This document shows, one piece after another, positions 1-5,552 of a DNA stretch of 5,552 nt. This DNA comes from UBA9647 sp049522195. GTDB lineage: Bacteria > Bacteroidota > Ignavibacteria > UBA10030. Below the pieces are notes generated by a model. The model searched no databases and was not told the DNA's origin. It saw only the letters and a program-made list of their open reading frames with translations. How positions within the stretch are numbered: position 1 is the stretch's first letter; each line of letters starts with the position of its first letter. Position numbers and translations under genes: made by a program. Location: positions 1-5,552 of the forward strand of contig JBEKOB010000145.1 of NCBI GenBank assembly GCA_049522195.1. Reading direction: 5' to 3'.

Positions 1-1
1 G

Positions 2-208
2 CAGTTCATCATTCTTCAGCGCATCGAGCGGGCGAAAGAGCTCCTCAAGTATGGTGAGTTGACGCTCAGCGAAATTGCAAATAAGCTCGGATACAGCAGC
101 GTGCAGCATTTGTCGAATCAGTTCAAGACGATCACCGGGTTTACGCCAACCCGGTTTCGATCCTTGACCGGGCCGTTGAGAAAGCCGATTGACCGGGTTT
201 CCGTTTGA
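2..208 (+). CDS. AraC/XylS-family transcriptional regulator, C-terminal fragment (5' end outside window)
   Basis: This is the last 68 residues of a DNA-binding regulator, open at the left edge and ending at TGA 206-208. The visible part holds the helix after the first helix-turn-helix (RIERAKELL, residues 8-16 of the fragment), then the complete second helix-turn-helix: LSEIANKLGYSSVQHLSNQFK followed by the family signature TGFTPTRFR (46-54), matching the usual 'GMTPxxYR' ending of AraC domains. A basic tail of about 14 residues follows. It lies 127 bp before copZ on the same strand. The YSSVxHLSxQFK variant resembles, from memory, AraC-type proteins beside copper ATPase genes in Bacteroidota, some of which have an HMA-like N-terminus. 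That half is not in the window, so ligand sensing is unknown. The family assignment is secure; copper regulation is inferred from context. Confidence 0.93.
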   Translation, partial: QFIILQRIERAKELLKYGELTLSEIANKLGYSSVQHLSNQFKTITGFTPTRFRSLTGPLRKPIDRVSV

Positions 209-231
209 CCCCCCTTCCCCCCTGAAAACCC

Positions 232-258
232 TGTAACAAATTCTCACGATAATGTAAC
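232..258 (+). promoter_or_regulatory. Candidate AraC-type operator: direct repeat TGTAAC-N15-TGTAAC
   Basis: TGTAAC occurs exactly at 232-237 and again at 253-258, in direct orientation with a 21-bp period, two helical turns. AraC-family proteins commonly bind direct half-sites spaced about 21 bp apart, each domain reading one face of the helix. The site is just downstream of the AraC-type gene and about 80 bp before copZ, a suitable place for an activator site next to a -35 element. The repeat is seen directly; its role as operator is inferred. Confidence 0.5.
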
Positions 259-295
259 GCCTCTTCAGAGAAGAATTCGCATATTTATCCAGCGA

Positions 296-310
296 TTGAA
301 CCATATTCAA
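296..310 (+). repeat. Short perfect inverted repeat TTGAA-CCATA-TTCAA
   Basis: Two perfect 5-bp arms (296-300 and 306-310) are separated by 5 bp, in the probable copZ leader 12 bp before the Shine-Dalgarno. It could be a small operator or a weak RNA hairpin, but arms this short and AT-rich may occur by chance. Confidence 0.3.
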
Positions 311-322
311 GATAGATCCAGC

Positions 323-328
323 AAGGAG
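323..328 (+). promoter_or_regulatory. Shine-Dalgarno of copZ (AAGGAG), decides the start
   Basis: AAGGAG ends 7 nt before ATG 336 but only 4 nt before the in-frame GTG at 333. The spacing favours ATG 336 as the true start, giving a protein beginning MKTQ. It is the strongest ribosome-binding site in the window. Confidence 0.75.
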
Positions 329-335
329 AAAAGTG

Positions 336-548
336 ATGAAGACTCAAGAGCTCACAATAGAAGGCATGTCGTGCGGGCACTGTGTCATGCACGTTAAGAA
401 AGAACTCAGCAAACTCAGCGGGCTGACGATTGAAAACGTAGAGATCGGCAAGGCGCGCGTTCAGTACGACGAGGCGAAAGTGACCTCCGATCAGATCTCG
501 AAAGCGATAGAAGAAGCCGGATATAAGCTCGTCTCAGCTTCCCATTGA
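336..548 (+). CDS. copZ: CopZ-like copper chaperone (single HMA domain)
   Basis: This is a 70-residue cytosolic heavy-metal-associated domain protein, the usual length for CopZ. The Cu(I)-binding loop is GMSCGHC (residues 10-16) with metal ligands Cys13 and Cys16. The rest has the order expected for the beta-alpha-beta-beta-alpha-beta ferredoxin-like fold and ends in EEAGYKL, the closing motif also seen in the N-terminal domain of the downstream ATPase (DEAGYKL). Such chaperones hold Cu(I) in the cytoplasm and hand it to the HMA domain or membrane entry site of CopA. ATG 336 is preferred over GTG 333 because of AAGGAG at 323-328. The gene is 19 bp from copA on the same strand, almost certainly one transcript. 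HMA chaperones for other soft metals look alike, but the CPC-type Cu ATPase next door supports copper. Confidence 0.93.
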   Translation: MKTQELTIEGMSCGHCVMHVKKELSKLSGLTIENVEIGKARVQYDEAKVTSDQISKAIEEAGYKLVSASH

Positions 549-571
549 TGGTCATAGTTCCAAGAAAGTGA
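548..571 (+). other. Seven-codon mini-ORF bridging copZ and copA (possible translational coupling)
   Basis: The copZ stop TGA (546-548) shares its A with an ATG at 548-550. That ATG opens a reading frame of seven codons ending at TGA 569-571, which overlaps the copA start GTG (568-570) as GTGA. Ribosomes ending copZ could thus reinitiate and be carried to the weakly preceded copA start. The overlaps are seen directly; a function is inferred, and no Shine-Dalgarno precedes the ATG. Confidence 0.25.
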
Positions 572-2826
572 CACGACACTTGAAAGCTATCCAAACATTG
601 ACACTCCCCGTTGAGGGAATGACCTGCGCAAGCTGTGTCGCCCGCGTGGAAAAGGCCTTGAAAAAAGTCGATGGCGTCGAGAACGCAATGGTGAACCTCG
701 CGTCTGAGAAAGTTACACTCGCGTTTGATCCGACAAAAGCAGACCTCGTTCAGCTCGCCGCGGCGGTCGATGAAGCTGGATACAAACTTCTTCTTCCAAC
801 GCCCGCCGCCCTGCAAACCACTGCCGGCGCCGCGGAAACGCCATCAGTCGAGACGCATCAAGAACAGGCGTACCGGAAGCTGAAGTCGGATTTCCTCTTC
901 AGCGTAGCACTTACGCTGCCGATCATGTTCGTCAGCATGGTGAGCATGACCAACTGGTTCATGCACTGGTCTCCCCTTTCGATGGGCGAAGTGAACAAGC
1001 TCCTGTTCTTGGCTACGACCGTTGTCATTTTCTTACCAGGGAGGCGGTTCTTTGAAGCTGCCTGGAAGCTGGCGAAACATTTTTCCGCCGACATGAACAC
1101 CCTGGTGGCAGTCGGAACCGGCACCGCATACATCTTTAGCGCTCTGGTTGTCCTATTCCCCGAATGGCTACCCGTCGCAGCGGGAGACAATGCCATCTAC
1201 TTCGACACCGCGGCGACAATCACGACACTCATTCTCTTGGGCAGACTTCTTGAGGCCAAGGCGAAGCGACGTACGACAGATGCAATCAGGAAACTTCTGG
1301 GCTTGCAACCGAAGAATGCCCGGGTTCGGCGTCATGGGAGTGAGTTAGACGTTCCTATCAGCGATCTGGTTGTCAATGACACAATCATAGTCCGACCAGG
1401 AGAGAGGATTCCTGTCGATGGGATTATCACCAACGGCTCGACATCCATCGACGAGTCACTCGTAACAGGAGAAAGTCTGCCGGTTGATAAAGCGGTGGGT
1501 CACAAGGTCATCGGTGGCACAATCAACAAGAACGGGAGTATTGAATTTTGCGCCACGGCCGTCGGCAAAGACACGGTCATCGCCAACATTGTACGGCTCG
1601 TGGAAGAGGCACAGGGATCCAAGGCGCCGATTCAGGCGCTTGCGGACAAGATCGCCGCGGTCTTCGTCCCTATCGTCATCTCGATCGCAATCGTTACCTT
1701 CCTCCTGTGGTTTTTTGTCGGCGGACTCCCCTTTACCGCTGCCATGATCAATTTCATAGCCGTGATGATTATCGCCTGCCCATGTGCGCTAGGATTGGCG
1801 ACCCCGACAGCAATCATGGTTGGAACAGGTCTCGGCGCATCACACGGCATTCTGATCAAAAACGCAGAGAGCCTCGAAAGAGCCGAAAAGATCCAAACAA
1901 TCGTACTCGATAAAACCGGCACAGTCACCGAAGGTAAACCATCGGTTACAGATTTTGAAGTATTGAATGGCTTTGACAAGCAACGTGTACTTCAGGGCGC
2001 CGCTTCGCTCGAGAACAAATCTGAGCATCCTCTCGGAAAAGCGATTGTCGAGTACGCACGGCAACACGGCTTCGAACCGGCAGGTGTTGAATCCTTCGAT
2101 TCTGTTCCGGGCCTGGGATTGATGGGGAAAAACGCTGGAGATTCCATTGTAGTAGGAAATGATGCGATGATGGAGAAATGGTCGGTCGACATCGCCTCCG
2201 TCAAGGATATCTCTTCCCGACTTTCCCGCGACGGCAAGACTCCGGTTTTCGTCGCACTCAACGGAACGCTGTGCGCCGTCATCGGCATTGCCGACACGAT
2301 CAAGCCGGGTTCAAAAGAGTCTATTGCTCATCTGAAGAGCTTGGGATTTAGTATTGTCATGATCACGGGAGACAATGAGCGGACGGCAAGGGCTATCGCA
2401 CAACAAGCCGGTATTGACACTGTAATAGCCGGAGTTCTCCCCCACGAAAAGGGCGAACACATCAAGCGCCTGCAGCAGGAAGGAAAAAGCGTTGCAATGG
2501 TGGGCGATGGAATCAACGACGCACCGGCTCTGGCACAAGCCGATGTGAGTATCGCGATGGGAAGCGGAACAGACGTTGCGATGGAGACAGCCGACATCAC
2601 ACTGATGCACAGCGATCTTCAGGGTGTGGTCGATGCAATCCGGCTTTCGAAGCGGACAATCCTAACCATCAAGCAGAATCTTTTCTGGGCCTTCATTTAT
2701 AATCTCATCGGTATTCCTGTCGCAGCTTTTGGACTTCTTAATCCAATGGTTGCCGCTGCCGCGATGGCAATGAGCTCAGTGAGTGTTGTTTCAAATTCTC
2801 TGCGGCTGAGGCGGTTTCGGATGTGA
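568..2826 (+). CDS. copA: Cu(+)-exporting P1B-type ATPase CopA
   Basis: This complete 752-residue inner-membrane pump exports Cu(I) from the cytoplasm using ATP. One N-terminal HMA domain (about 10-77) carries GMTCASC with Cys20 and Cys23. Membrane segments follow near 109-128, 145-162, 178-200 and 211-228. The actuator domain has TGES at 300-303. After a segment at about 365-387 comes the channel helix with the metal-binding CPC at 404-406. The catalytic core has DKTGT with phosphorylated Asp448, the SEHPLG motif (His487-Pro488), TGDN at 600-603 and GDGIND at 646-651. The last two helices hold Tyr711-Asn712 and MAMSS (Met733, Ser737). CPC plus YN plus MxxSS is the Cu(I) (P1B-1) signature, so Zn/Cd or Co transport is unlikely. 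All key residues are intact. The GTG start at 568 has only a weak AAGAAAG before it; TTG 580 or 598 are alternatives, but all keep the HMA domain. Confidence 0.97.
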   Translation: MTRHLKAIQTLTLPVEGMTCASCVARVEKALKKVDGVENAMVNLASEKVTLAFDPTKADLVQLAAAVDEAGYKLLLPTPAALQTTAGAAETPSVETHQEQAYRKLKSDFLFSVALTLPIMFVSMVSMTNWFMHWSPLSMGEVNKLLFLATTVVIFLPGRRFFEAAWKLAKHFSADMNTLVAVGTGTAYIFSALVVLFPEWLPVAAGDNAIYFDTAATITTLILLGRLLEAKAKRRTTDAIRKLLGLQPKNARVRRHGSELDVPISDLVVNDTIIVRPGERIPVDGIITNGSTSIDESLVTGESLPVDKAVGHKVIGGTINKNGSIEFCATAVGKDTVIANIVRLVEEAQGSKAPIQALADKIAAVFVPIVISIAIVTFLLWFFVGGLPFTAAMINFIAVMIIACPCALGLATPTAIMVGTGLGASHGILIKNAESLERAEKIQTIVLDKTGTVTEGKPSVTDFEVLNGFDKQRVLQGAASLENKSEHPLGKAIVEYARQHGFEPAGVESFDSVPGLGLMGKNAGDSIVVGNDAMMEKWSVDIASVKDISSRLSRDGKTPVFVALNGTLCAVIGIADTIKPGSKESIAHLKSLGFSIVMITGDNERTARAIAQQAGIDTVIAGVLPHEKGEHIKRLQQEGKSVAMVGDGINDAPALAQADVSIAMGSGTDVAMETADITLMHSDLQGVVDAIRLSKRTILTIKQNLFWAFIYNLIGIPVAAFGLLNPMVAAAAMAMSSVSVVSNSLRLRRFRM

Positions 2827-2908
2827 GCACAAAACTTCATGATTCGATATTGGATATTCGCCGAGCCCTCCCCTTCTTTCTTTCCTAAGCGCCTCTGCAT
2901 CACCCCAA

Positions 2909-2933
2909 AGGGGCTGAAGCCCCTCTAGTTTTT
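2909..2933 (+). terminator. Probable intrinsic terminator of copZ-copA
   Basis: AGGGGC (2909-2914) pairs perfectly with GCCCCT (2919-2924) around a TGAA tetraloop, followed after four bases by five T (2929-2933). It begins 83 bp after the copA stop on the same strand. The short gap before the T run and the six-pair stem make it moderately convincing. It shares the TGAA loop with the next hairpin and may belong to the same repeat family. Confidence 0.55.
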
Positions 2934-2947
2934 GATTGATATCTTAT

Positions 2948-2967
2948 CCCCGACCTGAAGGTCGGGG
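2948..2967. repeat. Perfect hairpin CCCCGACC-TGAA-GGTCGGGG (REP-like)
   Basis: An 8-bp perfect GC-rich stem with a TGAA tetraloop. No T run follows on the plus strand, so it is not a typical terminator; on RNA it would be very stable. Its right arm, GGTCGGGG, is the start of the 62-bp tandem repeat and recurs at 3022-3029 and, shortened, at 3084-3090. Confidence 0.7.
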
Positions 2968-3090
2968 CAATGGCTTAGACTCTGGCAGATGGCTAACGCA
3001 AAGGCTCGGGCTTTGGCAGAAGGTCGGGGCAATGTCTTAGACTGCGGCAGATGGTTAACGCAAAGGCTGCGGCTTTGGCAGAAGGTCGGG
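2958..3090. repeat. Tandem repeat, 62-bp period, made of diverged 31-bp halves
   Basis: Copy 1 (2958-3019) and copy 2 (3020-3081) match at 56 of 62 positions by my alignment, without gaps, and a third copy breaks off after nine bases (3082-3090, AAGGTCGGG). Each 62-bp unit is itself two 31-bp halves ending in GGCAG: the halves match at 20 of 31 positions in copy 1 and 19 of 31 in copy 2. No spacers separate the copies, so this is not a CRISPR array. It is non-coding as far as I can see. Confidence 0.8.
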
Positions 3091-3094
3091 AATC

Positions 3095-3234
3095 CTTCGA
3101 CTCCGCCCCGACGAAATGCGTCGGGACTGCGCTCAGGATGTCGATGATCTTTTTAGGTTGTCTACAAGAAGAAGCGCCGTCAGTCTGATCGCAGTGAGTC
3201 CCGACGATTTAGGTCGGGATGAACGAAGTCGAAG
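3095..3234. repeat. Paired inverted REP-like element (BIME-like) with nested arms
   Basis: The outer arms CTTCGACT (3095-3102) and AGTCGAAG (3227-3234) are reverse complements. Inside them GTCGGGACT (3120-3128) is the reverse complement of AGTCCCGAC (3197-3205). Each side also folds alone: CCCGACG-AAATG-CGTCGGG (3107-3125) and TCCCGAC-N7-GTCGGGA (3199-3219). Two similar hairpins in opposite orientation are the layout of bacterial interspersed mosaic elements. Neither has a T run on either strand, so they are poor intrinsic terminators, although they sit where receptor transcription should end. Confidence 0.6.
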
Positions 3235-3253
3235 ACTGTACCGGAAGCGGGAA

Positions 3254-5482
3254 TCAATATTGCACCGTCACCGTTGCTGTCGGGAAGAAGTGCAACATGT
3301 CCACGCGCTGACCCGTATTCCGGTCGAAGTAGAACATGTTTTTGCTGTCGTACACGTTCATGATCTGCCCGCCGATCATACCGTTCATCCCTCCAAAAAA
3401 CGCAAACTTGTATACGACGCCGAGATCAAGGCGGTGGTAAGAAGGCAGGCGCGCAGCGTTCTTCTGCCCCAGCGTGAGATATGCCTCGCCCGTCTCAAGT
3501 TCGAACGGTCCCGGCAGTGCGCCCAGCAGTTTCAGCCGATCATAGAAACCCGTGCTCTGCGTAAACGGGAAGCCGCTTCCATATTCCCACCGGGCTGAGA
3601 TATCAAACCCTTTCCACGGATGCGTCGTGACGAGCAAGTTGATATGATGGCGGCGATCGTAGCGCGGATAATACGTGAAACCGCCATTCGTCAACGATGT
3701 CCAGGCAAGCGAGTATGCAGCAAAGAAATCAGCGAACGGAAATCCGGCCCGCACCAGCATCTCTGCGCCCGAGGACGTGCCTGAGCCGCTGATGTAATCC
3801 GGTTCAGTGGCATCAACCTTGTCCCGATTGTAGACCACCAGATCTTTGTACGACTTGTGATATGCCTCGGCCGTGAGCGAATAGTGCTCCAGGAAACTCC
3901 ACTCGAGGCCAAGCACGCTATGGACAGCCTGTTCGGCGGGCATGCTGGACGGGATCTTGATCCATGGATCCCAGATGGAGATGATGTCGTCTTCGTTGCT
4001 CACGGTTACCGATCGCTGGGAGAATGTTCCGAACGAGGCCTTTGCACGACAATTGCCAAAAAGAAGGTAGCTCAGATTAAGCCGCGGCTGCAGAGCCCCC
4101 CATCCCAGTTCCTGGTTGAACAGTGCTCCCATATCCAGATGGGCGCCCACATCTATCTGAAGCCGCTCGAACTTTGCCTGGTAACCAGCCCACGCCGACG
4201 CATCGACGAAGTCGCTGTAGATGTCGAGGTTCGATCCCACGTTGTTGATGAGTTGATAGTCAAGCGTCGGGAAGCTGAACTCAAATCCGAAAACGAACAT
4301 ATCCTCTGAGTCTGTAATAAGGTTCGCGGAAACACGTAAGCCCAGATCTTTCACGAGTGTCGAGGATGGAGTGGCGTTCCCCGAAGACTTGATCAGTCGT
4401 TCAGCGTGATAGAATGAGTGATAGGCGACGACATTCGCAAACAGCCGGTCTCCCACAAGATCGGAAGCGGAGACCGATATGGCATTTCCGCGCCAGTTAT
4501 AATCGGGTTCATCATTCGCAGAGAAACTGAGCCGGTCATCCGTGGTCAGGACATCGATATTCACTTTTGTTCCCTGCCGGAATTGGTGCGTGAACTTAAT
4601 GAACGCGTCATAAAATGAGACCGGGACATCCTGGTTCACAATTCTCTTGAACGTCTCTGAAAAGACGGACTTACGCACATCGACCATCCACGACGAGCCG
4701 GCATATCCCGGTCCTTCCAGCTGCAGTTTCGACGAGAGAAAGTTCAGGCTCGCGGTGCCGGCAATACGATCAGCTCTTCCATCCCGCGTCGACATATTGA
4801 TCACCGAAGAGAGACGACCGCCGTAAGCGGCAGGAAAGGCGCCGGTATGTACTTCTACATCCTGTATGATGTCCGGATCGAATACGCTGAAGATTCCAAG
4901 TGCGTGAAACGGATTGTAGATTTTCACTCCGTCCAGCAGGATGAGGTTCTGATCTCCGGCACCGCCTCTCACGTAGAACTTGGAGCTCACGTCACTCGTA
5001 GAAACGATCCCCGGGAGTATCTTCAGTGATTGAAACACGTCCTCCTGCGTCAGGACGGGGGCCATTTTCAGCTCTTTCCTTTCCATCACGTGGACGCTCG
5101 TGTTGATCTCAGAAAGCTCGCGCTTGCGGGATGCCGTGATCAAAACTTCCTGTCCTTCGATAGGTTCCAACGCGAGACGGAAATTCTGCTCGACGGGTTT
5201 CCCGGCAAGGACGGACACATGAACCATTTGACGTCTATAACCGACGACTGTGGCCGCAATGTCATACTCGCCAGGAGGAAGGCTCGGGATCAGATAGAAG
5301 CCCGAACCGTTCGCAATCGCTCCGCGGGCTGTGCCGACGACCGAAACATTAGCGAACGGAAGACGCTGACCGGTGAGACTGTCTATCACGACACCGCGGA
5401 CGTCCCCCTTTTGGGCTACGGCCAAGCACGGCGCGACAAGAAGGAGGTAGAACATTATTCGACACAAAGGTCTTGTTTTCAT
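3254..5482 (-). CDS. TonB-dependent outer-membrane receptor with carboxypeptidase-regulatory-like domain
   Basis: This complete 742-residue protein would take up a substrate across the outer membrane using TonB-ExbBD energy. It starts with a signal peptide (MKTRPLCRIMFYLLLVAPCLAVAQ, cleavage probably near 24). Residues 26-105 form a CarboxypepD_reg-like beta-sandwich (GVVIDSLTGQRLPFANVSV, GFYLIPSLPPGEYDI), typical of Bacteroidota-type receptors. The plug covers about 112-235, opening with EVLITASR and including VRGGAGDQNLILLDGV (171-186) and AAYGGRLSSVINM (218-230). The rest, about 240-742, is a beta-barrel ending in VTVQY with a terminal aromatic residue. It is shorter than SusC-type receptors and no SusD partner is present, so a glycan role is not supported. 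ATG 5482 gives the full signal peptide; an in-frame stop lies upstream with no other ATG between, and no Shine-Dalgarno is visible. The substrate is unknown. Convergence with copA does not by itself imply copper. Confidence 0.93.
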   Translation of the reverse strand: MKTRPLCRIMFYLLLVAPCLAVAQKGDVRGVVIDSLTGQRLPFANVSVVGTARGAIANGSGFYLIPSLPPGEYDIAATVVGYRRQMVHVSVLAGKPVEQNFRLALEPIEGQEVLITASRKRELSEINTSVHVMERKELKMAPVLTQEDVFQSLKILPGIVSTSDVSSKFYVRGGAGDQNLILLDGVKIYNPFHALGIFSVFDPDIIQDVEVHTGAFPAAYGGRLSSVINMSTRDGRADRIAGTASLNFLSSKLQLEGPGYAGSSWMVDVRKSVFSETFKRIVNQDVPVSFYDAFIKFTHQFRQGTKVNIDVLTTDDRLSFSANDEPDYNWRGNAISVSASDLVGDRLFANVVAYHSFYHAERLIKSSGNATPSSTLVKDLGLRVSANLITDSEDMFVFGFEFSFPTLDYQLINNVGSNLDIYSDFVDASAWAGYQAKFERLQIDVGAHLDMGALFNQELGWGALQPRLNLSYLLFGNCRAKASFGTFSQRSVTVSNEDDIISIWDPWIKIPSSMPAEQAVHSVLGLEWSFLEHYSLTAEAYHKSYKDLVVYNRDKVDATEPDYISGSGTSSGAEMLVRAGFPFADFFAAYSLAWTSLTNGGFTYYPRYDRRHHINLLVTTHPWKGFDISARWEYGSGFPFTQSTGFYDRLKLLGALPGPFELETGEAYLTLGQKNAARLPSYHRLDLGVVYKFAFFGGMNGMIGGQIMNVYDSKNMFYFDRNTGQRVDMLHFFPTATVTVQY

Positions 5483-5552
5483 CGGACATTGAAACTGAAG
5501 TTCTCGGGAAGAAAATGGACTAAAGAATCAAGCGTATAACTTCCGAAGACAC
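5483..5552 (-). other. Upstream region of the receptor gene (partial)
   Basis: Only 70 bp before the receptor start are present. There is no clear ribosome-binding site and no confident promoter; a TTATAC-like sequence near the right edge (read on the minus strand) is the only -10-like element and is weak. The true promoter may lie outside the window. Confidence 0.3.

Larger units (their letters stand above)
259..335 (+). promoter_or_regulatory. Probable copZ-copA promoter and leader region
   Basis: This is the AT-richer stretch between the TGTAAC repeat and copZ. A weak -10-like sequence, CATATT (280-285) overlapping TATTTAT (282-288), sits 21-23 bp after the second TGTAAC half-site, so a regulator bound there would lie near the -35 position. 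No good -35 hexamer is visible, which would suit an activator-dependent promoter. I see no clear Bacteroidota-type TTTG/TAnnTTTG pair. The exact start point cannot be fixed from sequence. Confidence 0.3.
2827..3253. other. Convergent intergenic region rich in hairpins and repeats
   Basis: This 427-bp stretch lies between the ends of copA and the receptor gene and has no credible gene. It holds, in order: a small direct repeat GATATT-G-GATATT (2846-2858), a 21-nt pyrimidine tract (2866-2886), a terminator-like hairpin (2909-2933), a perfect hairpin (2948-2967), a 62-bp tandem repeat (2958-3090), and two further hairpins inside a larger inverted arrangement (3095-3234). The six-mer GTCGGG or its complement CCCGAC appears eight times between 2949 and 3218. 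The pattern resembles REP-type intergenic repeats, although no REP-associated (RAYT) transposase is in the window. Confidence 0.8.

Noticed and set aside
209..223. C-rich pyrimidine run after the AraC-type gene as a terminator
   Set aside because: There is no stem-loop and no T run after it; it is only a pyrimidine tract.
333..335. GTG at 333 as the copZ start
   Set aside because: It is only 4 nt from AAGGAG, while ATG 336 has 7 nt spacing and gives the usual chaperone N-terminus.
415..816. Minus-strand open frame of 133 codons opposite copZ and the start of copA
   Set aside because: It is antisense to two well-supported HMA coding regions, with no recognisable motif in its translation.
2958..3090. 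Possible CRISPR array
   Set aside because: The repeats are directly adjacent with no unique spacers, there are only two full copies, and no cas gene is nearby.
3199..3219. Intrinsic terminator for the receptor gene
   Set aside because: The hairpin is real and suitably placed on the minus strand, but no T run follows its stem in that direction, so I list it only as a repeat.
3116..3598. Plus-strand open frame of 160 codons across the intergenic repeats and the 3' end of the receptor gene
   Set aside because: Over half lies antisense to the receptor gene, it starts inside a hairpin of the repeat region, and its Arg-rich translation shows no recognisable domain. It is a shadow frame.
5030..5539. 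Plus-strand open frame of 169 codons opposite the receptor N-terminus
   Set aside because: It is antisense to the signal peptide and plug region of a clearly real gene and its translation has no recognisable domain.

Overview
The window looks like ordinary chromosomal DNA of moderate GC from a diderm bacterium, most plausibly in the Bacteroidota/Ignavibacteriota (FCB) group. Three things point there: a TonB-dependent receptor with an N-terminal carboxypeptidase-regulatory-like domain, an AraC-type regulator placed directly before a copZ-copA pair, and REP-like hairpins built on GTCGGG/CCCGAC in the intergenic space. This placement is inference from gene style; no rRNA or other phylogenetic marker is present.

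Layout: (1) 2-208 (+) is the C-terminal end of an AraC/XylS-family regulator, cut by the left edge. (2) 209-335 is the control region of the copper genes. It holds an exact direct repeat TGTAAC-N15-TGTAAC with a 21-bp period, a short inverted repeat and a clear Shine-Dalgarno. (3) 336-548 (+) is a 70-residue CopZ-like copper chaperone. (4) 568-2826 (+) is a complete Cu(+)-exporting P1B-type ATPase, CopA. (5) 2827-3253 is a 427-bp convergent intergenic region with a probable terminator, a tandem repeat of 62-bp period, and several hairpins. (6) 3254-5482 (-) is a complete outer-membrane TonB-dependent receptor reading toward copA. (7) 5483-5552 is its short upstream region.

How the genes work together: the regulator, chaperone and ATPase form a copper homeostasis cassette. 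CopZ would bind cytosolic Cu(I) and pass it to CopA, which pumps it out of the cytoplasm at the cost of ATP. The AraC-type protein is the obvious candidate to act at the 21-bp direct repeat. The receptor is on the opposite strand, separated by terminator-like and repeat sequence, and nothing in its sequence ties it to copper.

The genes belong to known families. The least explained parts are the repeat-rich intergenic region, where a 62-bp tandem duplication is itself built from two diverged 31-bp halves next to nested inverted repeats, and the candidate AraC operator. I found no CRISPR array, tRNA, rRNA, transposase or convincing new multi-gene system.
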